DNA from: Multifurca ochricompacta
Lineage: Eukaryota; Basidiomycota; Agaricomycetes; Russulales; Russulaceae
Assembly (NCBI GenBank): GCA_022496185.1
Contig: WTXG01000010.1
Span: forward strand, 496,001-560,000
Reading direction: 5' to 3'
Length of the DNA: 64,000 bases
A program made the position numbers and the translations under genes. Each line of letters opens with the position of its first letter. The first letter of the stretch is position 1. The notes under the pieces are model-generated. The model did not search any database, was not told where the DNA came from, and saw nothing but the letters and a program-made list of their open reading frames with translations. Shown piece by piece: positions 24,001-37,689 of this stretch.

Positions 24001-25261
24001 AAACAAAACTAGAACTAACTTTGCTAATCTAGCAAAGACTGACTCCTTCCCACCTTTGACAGTCTGACACCTGCACACTTTGCATTTACCACGTCGTTCG
24101 TTGGGCTAATTGCTTCCTAAACCAAGAGCCGCGTCAATGCGCGATAACCCCATCTTTCAACGAAATTAGATAAGGAGTCTCGTGAACTGCTGTTACTTGC
24201 AGAAGAAGAAAGCACAATTCGCCCGGCGATGCACAGAAGCACGGCAGTGGCGTCAATGGCGCGGCCATAGCGACCCAATGTCATGAAGGGTCCGGTGCTC
24301 TATCAACAACAACCCCCTCTGAAAATTGTTGGCCTGCTGCCGCTACTTCTTTTGGTCAATTGATCGTACCTTTGAAGGAAATATGGGCGCACGTGTGAGA
24401 GAACCCATTCACGTTGCACAATCCTATTTGCGGCCTAGACAGACCTCAACTTTTCATTTGAGTGTGTAACTAGTTGCCTGGAAGCTAGTCTTTAAAAGGG
24501 TGACCGAAACCCGTTTCTAGATATTGCGTGGATAGCTTGACTCGGATGAGGTTGCTGAAGGTAGCCATGCAAAATCGAATTCATTTTATTTGAGCGAGCC
24601 ATTTTTAATTTTATTTATTGACTCAGTGCTGACTAAGCAGAATTGTTGTTCTTCGTCATTTGTGGGAAAAAAATTGCCCTAAGGAACTGACAAATCTAAT
24701 ATCAGCGCATCTCAGATAACCCAAGGGTTGCGATAGGTAGGTACGTCTCCTGTTTCTGTCAATGAGAGAAACACGATAAACCAGCGATCACACAGTGTAC
24801 GGGTAGAGAGTGAGTGATATTTGCGGATGTAGAATGTAGAATGGAAGAGCGCAACCAAAACCGTGAGTCACGGACTACGACTAATTTATTGGGAAAACAA
24901 TGATTTAACCACCTTCTCAGGTTTTGTACACGTACAACTCGCAATCTCTCGAGTGCTCCGTCTTGCTGCCATCAGATAATTAATTGAGAATTTCCAGACA
25001 TTAGATGCCGGCACTGAAATAACAAGACTCGGAGCCCAAGGTTCAAACGACAGTTGCCAAAACGAGGAAGAGAAGCTTCGAGACCTACAAAAGGGGCATC
25101 TAAAGTTACGTGTAGCGACTCGGACTGGCCTATCACGCACCAACGCTACGCTAGCTCGCGCTCTTCTTCCCTTGCAACGAAAATTCGCTCGGATATAAGA
25201 GAATTAATCAACAATGTGCTGGCGGGCACAATCGAGGCAGCTATAAATTCACCCTTGGTTT
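21077..25261. other. Long gene-poor region between ADH and the MFS transporter
   Basis: Over 4 kb hold only short open frames with no family resemblance and no splice-linked series. A 170-codon minus-strand frame (24078-23566) is the longest, but it has no recognisable domain and uneven composition. The sequence is AT-rich near 23330-23560 and 24590-24680. It may hold promoters, old repeats or non-coding RNA that cannot be judged by eye. Confidence 0.45.
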
Positions 25262-27105
25262 ATGATGCAGAGTCACATTGGAACTTCCTCTTCAATGCCT
25301 CCCAGAAGATCAGAGTGCCTTGCCAATGAGGAGACACCTCTTCTCCGGGGTGAAAATGTGCAGCGAAAGCCAACGCCTTTGCCAGTGACCCAGATCTTGG
25401 TTCTCCTTTTGTTGCAACTCGCTGAACCGATCACGTCTCTTTCAATCAACCCCTACATAAATCAGGTTTGTTTTTTTCATCGCATTTCGTCAAGCGAAAA
25501 TGACGGTAACGTCTGTTTCAGCTTGTGAGCGAGCTTCCCGTCATCGGTGGTGATGAGCGGAAGGTGGGATACTACGCGGGAATATTAGTATGTCCTACCC
25601 GTTTCTTATTGAATGATGAATGGCACATGTTAAACATGACCACACACAGGTATCCCTCTATTTTGCAGCGGAGGCGGTCACGATACTCCAATGGAGCCGT
25701 CTTTCGGACTACATTGGGCGCAAACCTGTACTCCTATGTGGTCTCTTTGGTACGATTATTTCAAGCATCCTGTTCGGCCTTTCCCGTTCGTTCCCGGCGC
25801 TTGTTATGAGGTATGTTCGGCGTCTATCCTGGGGAGTTATGGCTCTCTTAACTCGATCATTATAGCCGATGCTTGCATGGCATGTTGAATGGCAACATTG
25901 GCGTGATGAAGTCCATGATGGCCGAGCTCACAGATGAAACTAATGTTGCGAGAGGTTTTTCATTGATACCAGTAGTCTGGGCTGTCGGCGGCACCATTGG
26001 GTTTGTGACATTTGCTTGCTGACCTCTTTGACAACTTAGTTGATGAATTGGGCTTCAGACCGTTTATCGGCGGTGTTCTGTCACGGCCACAGGATCGTTG
26101 GCCAGGCCTCTTCTCGCACCCATTCTGGGCTGAATACCCATACTTCCTACCGTGTCTCGGAACCGCCTTTTATGCTTTCATGTCGTTTGTCCTGGCTGCG
26201 GTTTTCTTGAAGGAGGTCAGTCATTTGGTCTATCAGTCGAGAGCCGTGCTTACCTTACACGTCACTTAGACAGTAGAATGTAGCCCATTAGCGATGCACA
26301 AAACACTGGACATTAATTCCGATATACCTCGGGCAGGAGCCGGTGAAATTTTGGATGAATCAGTTAAGGATCTGGAAAAGCCGCTACCGCTACGCTCTCT
26401 GCTTACAAGACCGGTCGTGATATCGATTGCCAATTATGGAATGATCGGGCTACTCGAGGTGACGGCTGGGGCCCTCATCCCGCTTGTCTGGTCGACGTCG
26501 GCAGAGTTCGGTGGACTGGGCATGAGTCCGGCATCTATCGGTTTGTGGATGGCCGGATATGGCTTCTTGAATGGCATCTTTCAATTTGTTGCCTTCCCGC
26601 ATGTCGTCGGGCGTTTCGGTCCGAGGGGCGTCTTTATCTCCAGCATCCTTGTGTTCATCCCAATCTATATCTTGTTTCCCTTCGAGAACTTGGCGCTACG
26701 TCATGCAAGCGGCGATGCAAACGTGATAGCGCCTCTGCTCATCGCCTTGCAACTTTGTTTTGTATCCTTCTCTGATATGGGATTTAGTGAGTATTTTGGC
26801 AATCTTATTCGTGCGCTGCCGTGGACGATTTACCGATGAAACCACCAGGCTCGGTATTCATGTATATAACTTCTGCAACGCCTAACAAGCGGTGTCTCGG
26901 CGCTACGAATGGCCTCGCGCAGACGATGGTCTCAATTCAACGAACAGTGGGACCGGCTGCGGCGGCATCGTTATTTGCCTTCTCTCTGAACAATAATGTC
27001 CTGAACGGAAACTTTACGTATGTTGTTCTGCTTGTTGTAGTCGGTGGAGTCTTGTGTGTCGCGGTACAGCTTCCAAAAAAAACGTGGAGCCGTTGTGAAA
27101 AGTAG
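25262..27105 (+). CDS. MFS transporter (drug/proton antiporter type)
   Basis: Seven exons read cleanly: 25262-25465, 25522-25587, 25650-25810, 25866-26000, 26059-26215, 26270-26786, 26849-27105, giving 498 residues. Helix 1 (QILVLLLLQLAEPITSLSIN) is followed by the cytoplasmic motif A, WSRLSDYIGRKPVLL. Next come SRCLHGMLNGNIGV and IPVVWAVGGTIGPFIGG in helices 4-5. A charged central loop (ESVKDLEKPLPLRSLL) precedes the second half, which includes YITSATPNKRCLGATNGLAQ near the end. This layout fits fungal MFS proteins related to YCR023C and plant ZIF1-like carriers. The substrate cannot be told from sequence. The start is at tandem ATGs; the second (25265) is equally possible. Confidence 0.9.
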
Positions 27106-28230
27106 ATTACAAAAGAAAAAAAGTCAAGTCATATACCATGTACGTTTGACTTTTGTACGAATTTTCAGTCGAGCTGTGGAGTGCAGTGCCGAGGACACGT
27201 ACTTATTAGCAGCAATGTACTTTCCTTCCTTTAACGCCATGGCTGTGGTTTCATCTTTTTCTTGTGCAGTTTGCCGTCTGATTCGATTCGAGAACGAGTG
27301 GGATGAAACTAGTCCCCTCAACCCTTACCTTACGCCCTTACACCCTACCTTACATCATTGACAGCAGATACACAATCAATGTACAGCCATATTCACCTCC
27401 CCGTGCGGTGCCAGCGCACCAATGGAAAAAATCACTTACGGAAAGTACGTTTTCTAGCGCGCACAGGCGGTTTACGTGAAAGGGTCATCGGTATCGTGTT
27501 GTGAATGAGTGACGACTAGAAGGGAGTAGAGTAGATCTGAGAACAGGAAATTGAGCCGTATGGCGTCACATTTCCCAGGGTTTCTCAAGGCCAAGATTCC
27601 AGGTTCCATCCCCTTCACCATACTCTCCAGTCCAGCCAGTCCATTATGACAGAAGTGTACGTACGATAAGATCAATAGTTCCGATTAGGAAGCGGCTATG
27701 ATGCGGGTTGGATCTGGCACAGCTTCTGTAGTCACCTCACCTGTCACCCCTCCTACTTAGACCCCGTCACAGCAGCTGCGCAACTTGCCTCGCGGCGATA
27801 AATTAGGGTCATCATGATCATGGTCATGATCATGCTACAAGTTGGACGACGAGAAGCGCTGGTAAGAAGAGGAGTCGATGGACGGGGCTGGAAGGAGTAG
27901 AGGTATGAACGCGACCTTCTGATGACGAGATTTACTACCAGATTCTGTTCGACTTTTCTATTTTATCAGGCTGAGGCCCAGGGGCGATGCTGTGTACCTG
28001 AAGGGTGGATACTGGATCCAATGATTGCCTATGAACCTTCCGGTCACTTAGGCTCCCATTCACAAATTCAATGCGTTGTATCGCAATCATTCCTCGTGTC
28101 CCTTCACGCAGCGCGGCTTCGAAAAGCTACTAAGCGTAAATGGAAACAGTACGCCGTGTGGCGAACAGCCCTTTCATATCTTTTAAAACCACATTCTGCC
28201 CCCTTCGAGTATCCTCAACCCTAGTCCCCA
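27106..28230. other. Intergenic region between MFS and the giant GTPase-VWA gene
   Basis: No supported gene. GATCATGATCATGGTCATGATCATG near 27810-27834 is a palindromic stretch. A 100-codon frame at 27922-28224 has no recognised similarity and could be leader sequence of the next gene. Confidence 0.45.
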
Positions 28231-31200
28231 ATGGATATCAACGCATTATTCGTCCCTCCTGACCTCTTCCCAACGCGTTCCGAGTATTCCACACCCGTGG
28301 ACGGTCATTTTTTTGGTGAGTGTGCAGGGTTGCTCGTTTCATGCGTTTCCCTAACCCGTTCGGCCTCAGGCACAGATGAACAAGCCCAGGCCCAGGCTAC
28401 GATTACGAACACACAAGCACATGGCAGTAGTGAGTAGCGAGTGTCCTATGGCTCGCTGACTTTACGCTGTGAAAATTAAATTACCGTGAAACAAGATTCC
28501 CATTATCTAGGTGCTCCTGTCACTGGCACGGGCAATTATTCGGGCCTGTCAGATGCACGTCAAGGACACGAAGGTAATATCCGGCTCCGACTGAGCTTGT
28601 TAATCCAAATGGGAAGTTGAATGTTCCTTGGTAGTCCCAGAGCAATTCAGTCAGCTTCCCAGAGAATATGTGACCGTGACCTCTGATCAACACAACCATG
28701 GGCTCGCTTCAACCACCTTCGTAGATCTGGCTGAAAAAGTTGAAGGCATGTATCGGCTCCTAGACCTCATCAGTGAATCAGGAAGCAATGGTTACGGTAA
28801 GGGTCATTTTCGGGACGCGACACTAACCGGGCTAATCCAGCACATTACACTGCAGTCGATAAGGTTATCATTGCCCAAAGCTCTCTCCAGCGTTTTATAA
28901 ATACCATATCTCCCGGAGCATACGCATCTATCACCAAAGTCGATTTCAAAACTTTGGATCGACTTATGATCAAACCAATCGGTGTGTACGGATCCAAGAC
29001 AGAGATCGTACGCCTCCTCAGATCAATCGGTGCCGTCGACGAGGACGCGTGAGTGACCTTCGTATCTTCAATCTCCTGTTTTATGAACTCAGCTCTCAGG
29101 GCTCGTTTACTGCTCGCGCAAACTGATGCCGGCGGTTCCCGGTCGTGCATTTCCTCTGGCCTGTACATTGTGAAAGCAAATAATGCAGAACTCGCAGACG
29201 ATCGTCACTACGTTATATACTGGCCTGAAGATACAACTTGGAATGATTCAGCAGTTTCCTCCGTTCGCCGCAATCGAGTCACGTTCATGCGGTGAGCGAA
29301 CAACTTCCAATTCTCTATTTTCCGTCACACTCTGATGAATACGGATCAGATACCTTACGAAGATGTGCGACCAAGTCGTTGCCCTCTTATCCCCTGATCA
29401 CTCACATCCATAGTCTGGAACGATGAGGACAGCGATGCCGAATCTGTTGACATGGACAATGGAGACTCTGATAGGCTATTCACATTTGAGGTCGCAAAGA
29501 CAAACGAACAAGAAGAGAGCGCGGTTTCGCGCCCCGGTTTTCAGGTAATCATCAAGCTCATCTCACACCGTTCGTTTCTGATCTCGTGGAAGATGAATTC
29601 CCCCTACATCTCGCGTTACGAGGCTCCTGCAGACTTTCCGGTTGATCCCGCAATTCTTACGACTCGCCTTCTACCTGGAGAAACCACGCAAGGGTTCTTT
29701 ACGACAACCTATGTTCCTCATCAAATCTATTCCGAACCTCTCGAACAACACTCGTTCAGCCGGATGTCTCTTAAACATTTAGTGTAGGTGCATTGGTAGT
29801 TTCGTGAGACTCCCAGTTCACACTCTCCACAGGAAGAACAACTGCTTGGTCCTATCGGAGACCCTTGATGAAAACACCATGCAGACCTTGGTCGATATCG
29901 CAATCTCAGAACTCTATCCGAAGCCATGCAGCGAGTGGCATGCCGTGAAACAGGATATCTATGATATTTTAAGTCGAGAATCGATGAAGAGGCAAAATAC
30001 AACTCTTGAAGACATTGCCAACAACGAGACTACGTTGAAACGTGTTCTTCGTGAGGCCCTTGTCGAGGAGGTGGCTAACCTTTTCCCGTATGTCTTGCTT
30101 GGGGTACTCCGGGTCATAGGATATTAAGGCTCCTTTTTTCACATAGGTCATTGGAACGTGACCGCCTCTCTCCTGGTTCGCGCGTCCGCAATGACTCTAA
30201 CACGAGCCAGGAAGCTGGAGGTAAGAAATCCTCTCGTAGTTGTTCCACAGCTCACCTTTGTTCCAGATACCATGCAGCTCTCCGATCTTGAGTTGCTTTA
30301 CCCTGAGTTCAGGGTCATCTATCAAAAGCGAGTCCAGGAAGCCCGTTTCGACATTGTATTAAGGCGTGACCCGTACTTCGAATCTCGGAAGCTTCGTCTG
30401 ATCTCCGTGAGACACCTTCTGACGAAACATCGACACCTGCCCTACGAAACACGTGTTGAAATCAAGCAGGCGCTGCTCAAAGGCGATTTTCATCGTGCAC
30501 AGCGGATGCTCCCCAAGGCAGATGAGAAGAAGAGATCAAACGTAGTCGCCTGGGCAGTCGGGTCTTTCCTATACTCTAGTGGTCCTGAGTCTCTAAAAGC
30601 GGAAATGAGGACTCTCGCAGCCAGTATCCCCGACTCGCAATTTTTGATCGAACTGAAAAATGTAGAAGACAAGGACCTGCGACCCTGGGTCCAGGAAGTT
30701 GAGGATCTTGTGCACGATCAGTTCATGTCTTTGATCGACGCAATCACGAAGACGGTGACTCGTGCAGTGTTGGCGATGCAGCAGGAGCATTGCAGAAATA
30801 CCATACATCGAGAAATCGAGAGCGAGAGAAGGAAGCTGCTGAGCGACGCGCTCGTGGAGTTCATTCGAGTCATCAACAAACAGTCGGCGGCCAGCCGGCA
30901 AGATTCGTGAGTTCAGCGATGTTGTCAAGATTTACTTAGAATTAACCGTATTTAGTGTGGTGTACCTTGATCGTATCGTCGCGACCACGCGGCCAACGGG
31001 GAAAGGGCGACGACAACAGTAAGTTTGCTGCTCCAGTCAAGATTGTAGACTGATCACTCTTAGACTGTACTATGAGCAAATTAACGTGCAATGGAACGGT
31101 AATTATCCTTCTCGCCAAACATTCCCGTCTTACCATGATCAGGGTGCGTCTGCCAGCTGTTGTGCGTAAAAGCTATTTCCTAGCTAATATATTATCAGAG

Positions 31201-34200
31201 TACTGGATCACCGGTCGCCGAGACGCTCTCCAAGGACCTCGACTTCAGTTTTGGATTCACCTCATGGATTTGACTAGCGATGACAAGCAAACCATCCAGC
31301 TAGATCCTAAGCACATACCAAACCCTACGGTGAACGGCCGGCTCTCATCTGCGTTCTATCTGCCTATTGGCGTAGATATCGCGTACGAGTCTGACTTCCT
31401 CATATTCCTCACACCCCACCTTACGATGCTTCCCCAGCTTTTATCAGCTTCTCGAGAACGAGAAGCTCCTCCTTGTTCTGACCGACCGGGACAAAATTGC
31501 CATTTATCTTGAGCGGCCACCAGCAATGAATATGGCCATACAGCGGGATAAGCCGATCAAAAGTCTGAACCGTGAGAAGCTAGGAGAAGATGTTCTTTTT
31601 GCGTTTGACGAAGCGAAGAGAGCCTTAGCTGTGTGTGCTCCGATGAAGGTATCCTTATGCTGATGGCTGAGAAGTACCAGTCCTGACCTGCTGTCTGCGA
31701 CCAGTTACAACTTCATGTGTTCCTTTTTGATGAGACTTTCAAGACGCTCCAGGGACAAGGAAGCTCCATTAATCTTGCCCCCTGGTATAGCCAACCAGGG
31801 ATCTCCATTCTACAAGCCGCCTTCGTCACTGGGAACGAGGAAGTTGTTTTGGTGGATTCAAGTGCTCAAGCCCGTATTTTTTCCTTCGTCACACTGCAAT
31901 TCAGGTGAGATTTTTGTTCACGTTGTAAGACCTCTCCTTAGAGCACGTACTCACGGGTGTTTGGAAGACCGGCTTCTATACAGCTTCCGTCTCTTCCTAC
32001 TGCCGTATTCTCGTCTCCGGATGGGTCCTGCCTCCTGGCTCTACATAAAGAAGACTCGCAGACATCGCTGATTGCTTATCATTGGGAGACGTTTGGGTCG
32101 ACTCGGGGAATTGCGCTAGATGTCCCAGATTTTCCTCTTGAAGGCGCGGTCTTGACGTCCATGGTCAACCGAGGGCGCATGTTTCTCCTCGGTCTAGATA
32201 TCGATGCGGGGTCCGTTCGGTCCGTCGCCGTCGATATCACAAAGAAGGTTACAGAGTTCATGTTCAAGGAGAAGGGCGGCAGAAGCGCCTCAAATAATAG
32301 CGAGCGTCACACCCTTCACAACAGTTTACTCGACTGCCACGCTGAAGTCTGGACTCGCTACCCAGTTCTTCCTGCTGTGAAACGCCGCACTGTGACGTCT
32401 CTGAGCGAGCGTCAGCAGAAGAGTCTCACATTCATTGCTGAAAATTTTACACGACCTTTCGATTCTTACTTCTCTGACCTCATCCAGACTTTCCAAAGGA
32501 CGGCGAGAAAGCCCACCGGCGACGAATTGCGCCAAATCAAAGTCTCTGCGATAGAATTCAGATCATTCCAGGAAAGGGTGATCCAAGACCGAGACTGGCG
32601 TGCGTCCCGCTACCGTGTAGGAGAGTGGCTTGTCGACCTCCTGTGCCTCATTCCCATCCATATCGCTGTTTGCCGCGAGAATCGATTTGTTCCCTTGGCG
32701 AATGGCGTTATCTCCTCGGAATTGGAAAGGTCACTTCTCGGCGCCGAAGTCAACAAGATAGTGGATAAGCTATCATTCGGTTGGTATGAGTCCATATTCC
32801 AGTCATATTTGGCAACCAAGGTATAGTACTTGAGTGACTACTCATTACATGAGTGGACAGATGCTGAAACTGTCGCGCATAGCCCGTAAAAGTTGTATCG
32901 TCGATGGGACAGCAATCCGTGGGCAAGAGCTTCTCGTTGAATCACCTCCTTGACACTTCATTCGCTGGGAGCGCCATGCGGACGACAGGTATAGTCGCTC
33001 CTCACTTTGTAATTAAGATCTAGGACTCAGCTGAGATACACAGAGGGAGTGTGGATGTCTGTGACACCAACAGACGAGGCGCTTATCGTGGCACTCGACT
33101 TTGAAGGTGGGCGTGATTATTTTCTACCTTTTCTACGGCGAAACCATTGACAAAATGGTAGGCGTTGATAGCGTCGAACGGTCACTTCAAGAGGATACAC
33201 TTCTTGTGCTGTTTAACACTGCGATATCAAATCTTGTACGTTGATTGCGTCTTGACGGTAACCCCCTTGTGACGTGGATTAGGTCCTGTTCCGCAACAAC
33301 TTTGCTTTCAGCCGAGACATTAGCGGATTATTCCAGTCATTCCAGTCTAGTGCGTCGGTCTTGGATCCAGCGGCAAATCCATCTCTTTTTCAATCAACGC
33401 TTGTGATCATCATCAAGGTGAGCTACTCGTGATAATTGCCGTCACACCATGTCGTGATGACCCCGTTATCAGGATGTTGTAGAACCCGACAAGATGGAAA
33501 TAACCCGCGAGTAAGGATTTGTTTTTAAAAGAATAAGATTACCCAGTGAGCTTAGAGGTTTGTAGGTTTTCTCTCAAATTTCAGAAGATCGTGCAACAAG
33601 AACAGGATGCGAACTTCATCTCACGGCTTCACGGTGGGAAGCTTGACATCATACCGTGGCCAGTGATCGAGTCGAAAGAATTCTACAAATTGTTCTCCAC
33701 GCTCAAGAAGCGATTGGATATGCAGAAGATCTCGCACCCGACCGCGGGTGAATTTCTCCATACAATCAAGACACTTATGGCGAAGCTCAAGGCGAGTTCT
33801 TATACTGTGCCATTAATATGATGATTTGACGTGTCCTGGCAGGCCAATGATTGGGGTGCACTCTCTCGTTCGTAGCTTCGTCTCTTCTTCACTTCACTAT
33901 TCTCATTCTTCTCGACAGAGACCATGACGGAACATCGTTCTAGAACACTCTCCACCCTCCTCCCAATTGCATTAGCTACAGGGTATTCCGAGGTTGAGCC
34001 TGATCTTGAACCGCTCAAGGTTCTGCTTCTCTTTAATCCGAACGAAGGGCGTGTCTGACAAAACACTCAGAATATTGACACCGACCTCATTGTGGAATGC
34101 GGAGACACTCCAGCACGCTTTTCTATATCCGAGCGTGATCAACTGTCTTCAGCAGACATTGAGATACACCTTGCTGCTCTACGGGATTCATGGAACCCAA

Positions 34201-37200
34201 ATACTGAGCGTCAATCCATTCCGGATTCTGAGTGGATGCAAAGCCTCGCGTCATATATCAATGATTTGATCGACCTGCGCGTCAACCACGTCCGACTATG
34301 GTTGGATTCCAACCTGGAGAGATTCCAAGCCGGTAATGCCACGATACAGGATCTACGCAGAAGATTCGACAACATGATCATCGAGATGAGGACGAATGTC
34401 CAATTATGTAGTGCTCAATGCGCATCGTGCCACCTCCACTGCGTTCGCGGTCGCTTACACGAAGGTGAACATAGTTGCCAAACTACTCACCGGTGTGTAC
34501 ACAAGTGTGCGTTCTGTGAGAACGGTGAGAAGCTTTGCGGTACACCGTGAGTTCTCTGATTTCTGTTTTTATGTGTTTCATTACAATGAACTGATGTGAT
34601 CAATAGCGCTGGACATCCTGGTGATCACGTGTACGTATAGCAAACCGCCTCCCGTCTGACAGTGCGATTTTCTTACCATCGTCCAGTTGCGTCGTCAATG
34701 CCCATTTATGTGGTGAACCTTGCAAGCTGTACGGAAGGCGGGGTTGCTTATATGATTGCACGAAAGTAAGTCCATTTGAATAGTTCAATCGACACGGCTC
34801 CTACATCTATTCAGGTTGCGGGACACGCGGAAGATGAACACATGTGCCCTGCGCCGGTACATATGTGCGGCGAGGTAGGGTGCGCTCTAATTGTGGAGGT
34901 GTGTCTTGCTTATGATATAAATACCACCAGCCCTGCGCTCTCAAAGGGATGAGGCTTCCAGGCGGGAGGACATATTCTTGCCCAGAGACCTGTAGTATTC
35001 CCAGGCATGTCCATTTCTCAATAGGTTTCCATTCCAACCAACTGAACCCCATACAGCGATCAAGACCACGAGACTCATTCCTGTGATACGAGGCTGTGCC
35101 CAGCGACCTGCGACCTCTGCAAACGGCTTTGCGTTCAACCCCACCTTCATGGGCTCGCTCCAGACATGCATCATTTGTGCGGGTTAGTGTGTGCCCTATT
35201 CCAATCTGACGTTGAAACTGAAAATTTGGGCAAACAGAGAAGCGCATGCGTGTTCGGCGCTATGTTCAGCGCCAGGAATATGTCAAATTGATACTGCACC
35301 CCAATCTATCGAGGCCACCTTTACCGGTAAACATGAGACATTCCAATACACCAAGGTATATTGCGGCGTTTATGGGTAGCTGATTGCTGGTTGATCATGC
35401 CTAATTTTTAACAGTACTCACAAGGTTTGTTCATTTGTTCGAAAGAAAATACAAGGAGTCGTGCTGACGTAAGGCCAGTTGCGAAACGGTTGCAATGTGT
35501 CAAGACTATTGAACCGGGACAAATGGCGCATACGGGTGCCCATATTCACAGCAAAGAAGAGCAGCCATTCCACTTCTGTGAGAACCGGTGTGTCATTTCA
35601 CAGTACATTCCATAGCAAATGATTGAGATCATAACGATACAGTTGCGAGAACTGTGGCTATTTCTGTACCTTGCCACTTGGTGAGAAGCCGAACCATATA
35701 TAACTACATCTATTTAATCTTTGAATGGTCACTTCCAGGTCATACTCAACAGGAGCACGAAACCAGTCACGGCTCCATGACACAGACTCGCTGGGCTGTT
35801 GATGGTCCCGATGACACCGGCCTTGAGCTGGATGGCCGCAGGTTCTCCGCTAATGATGAAGGAGCCCCCATGATGTGCAACCTAGTGTGTTCCTCGATGG
35901 GGAGACACGCACACATCGATTACTGCCGCGCTGAAGAGAATACACCCTGCGACGCGGCTGAGGTGCAGCATCTTAATTCGAGGATGGTCCCCAATCCGGA
36001 CAAACCCAAGGACGCCATCACTCACAATCTCTACTGGCGCAGGACAGGTATGATGAATTTCCCCTTCTTGGCCTACCCTAGACTAAACCTCATCTACAGG
36101 TTTCAAAGGTTATGGGAATTCATGTCTTCTGTTGCAAGCCGTACTGAAATTGGCAATCAGACCCATACACTCGTGACGAGCAAACGAACTTTACGAAATG
36201 GTGCGTTGTAAATCCCAGGCGTTAATTAGCCACTAAAACCCTACTGTAGTGACGCAATGTGCTCGGGTATGGTGCAGTGTCAATTGATGGTTACGCTTTT
36301 TTAACTTAGACCACCAAAATACAGGCCCTGAACACTCGGCGACGGCAGGTGTACCAGGACAGCCCTCTTACTGCACATTACCCATCTTCCATCCACCTAG
36401 GAACCTGAACGATCCCGTGAATGGTCCTGGTTATATATCCAATGATGGGCATGTGTTCGAGTGCAGGAATCCCGTTGTGCTGCAGCAAGCGTTCCACGTG
36501 TAAGCCTAACTCCGTCTCACTACCGAAGGCGTTAACGCCTCGACCTCTGCAGGATCTTCGTTATTGACAGGTAAAATTTCACGTCAGTTAAAGTGAATCG
36601 ACCCCCATATCTCACGTTCGCGTTTTAGATCCGGCTCGATGTCCCACAGGGACCGCCGTCCTCTGCCCGACGCCCCCGCCACAGAGCGGATCCGACGATC
36701 CGCCGATAACAGGCTTGGTGCTGTCTGTTCGGCTTTATACAGCTTCTGGACCGCTCGACACGCCGCCGTTACGGCGGGTCAACAGGCAGCCGGTGCACGA
36801 CGCGACGCATACAGCGTTGTCCTCTTCAACGATTCGATCGCAAACGCTGTGATTAACGACTTCACGAGCACTCCCCAACAACTTCTAGAATCCGTGCTTG
36901 CTATGCGAGCCAGTGGAGGAACAGATTTCTCTGAGGCTCTTAGAGCTGCTCATAATGCCATGGTGCAGAACTGGAGCACGGAAAGGTTCGTTCTCTTACA
37001 CAGCTTCTTCTACTCCACATTTTTAAAAACGGTTTCTCTTAAACCAGATCACCAATCATGATTTTCCTTTCTGATGGTCAATGCCCAGTATTAGACGAGG
37101 CCGTTCAAGATGTTTGTCGTTCCGCTGTTCAACGAGGGTAGGTTTGCTGTTGTTTGCTTTTTCGGTGCAAAGAGAAGCGGATCACTCAACTGCTTGGGCA

Positions 37201-37496
37201 GGAAACCGCTCTCTTTCCATACTGTTTCCTTTGGCCCAGATGCTGCGACTGGTACCCTCCGTAGGATGGCGCAGCTCGCGCTTGACATACAAAACAATGC
37301 TCCTCATGATCCTTTGCTTCCCGCAGCAGCCAGCATACCTTCGTCATTCACTACCGTCCTTGACACGGTAAGCACCTACGTCTCCCGTACAAATTAGAAT
37401 CGGGTAACACTAATATCTCCCCAGGTACGGCTCGCGGAGACATTCCTAGGGCTTGCGGAATCGTTAAGGAAGCCACGTGGTTCATTGATGCGCTGA
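28231..37496 (+). CDS. Giant multidomain protein: large GTPase (dynamin/GBP-like), Cys/His-rich region, C-terminal VWA domain
   Basis: More than 25 short exons in a consistent order make a protein of roughly 2,500 residues, starting MDINALFVPPDLFP. The N-terminal third (28630-31000) is mainly helical and acidic. The middle (31300-32270) looks beta-rich, possibly propeller-like. A GTPase follows: VVSSMGQQSVGKSFSLNHLL (G1, about 32895-32955), MRTT-EGVWMSVTP (G2 region), ALDFEG (G3, split by an intron at 33106) and LVIIIKDV (G4-like, about 33405). Then comes a Cys/His array (34410-36000) with repeated HxCxxxC and CxxxC units such as CSAQCASCHLHC and HLCGEPCKLYG. Last is a VWA domain with MIDAS residues: VIDRSGSMS (split by an intron near 36570-36630), GGTDFSEAL and FLSDGQC. 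The architecture recalls VLIG-type large GTPases fused to a metal-binding adhesion/scaffold domain. Its role is unknown. Individual exon edges are approximate. Confidence 0.78.
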
Positions 37497-37689
37497 AAGT
37501 CGACTTTCTGTACGTGCGGATTATACGTCGCCATCACATGTGGTTGCCGTTTTCGTGATCTGTTGTAGTGCTTTCCCGGTTGTGTTGTAGTTGTAGTTTC
37601 CCTGTTAAAACCACTCAGTCGTCGACAGTGAGAACGAGAGAGAACACCGGGCCGAAGTCCCGGGAAAGTTTTGACTTGAAAACTGAACG

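Noticed and set aside
23566..24078. 170-codon minus-strand open frame
   Set aside because: No recognisable domain, no splice-linked partner exons and patchy composition; probably chance.
27922..28224. Upstream open frame as the first exon of the giant gene
   Set aside because: It has no similarity to the rest and no donor leading in phase to 28231. The ATG at 28231 is simpler.
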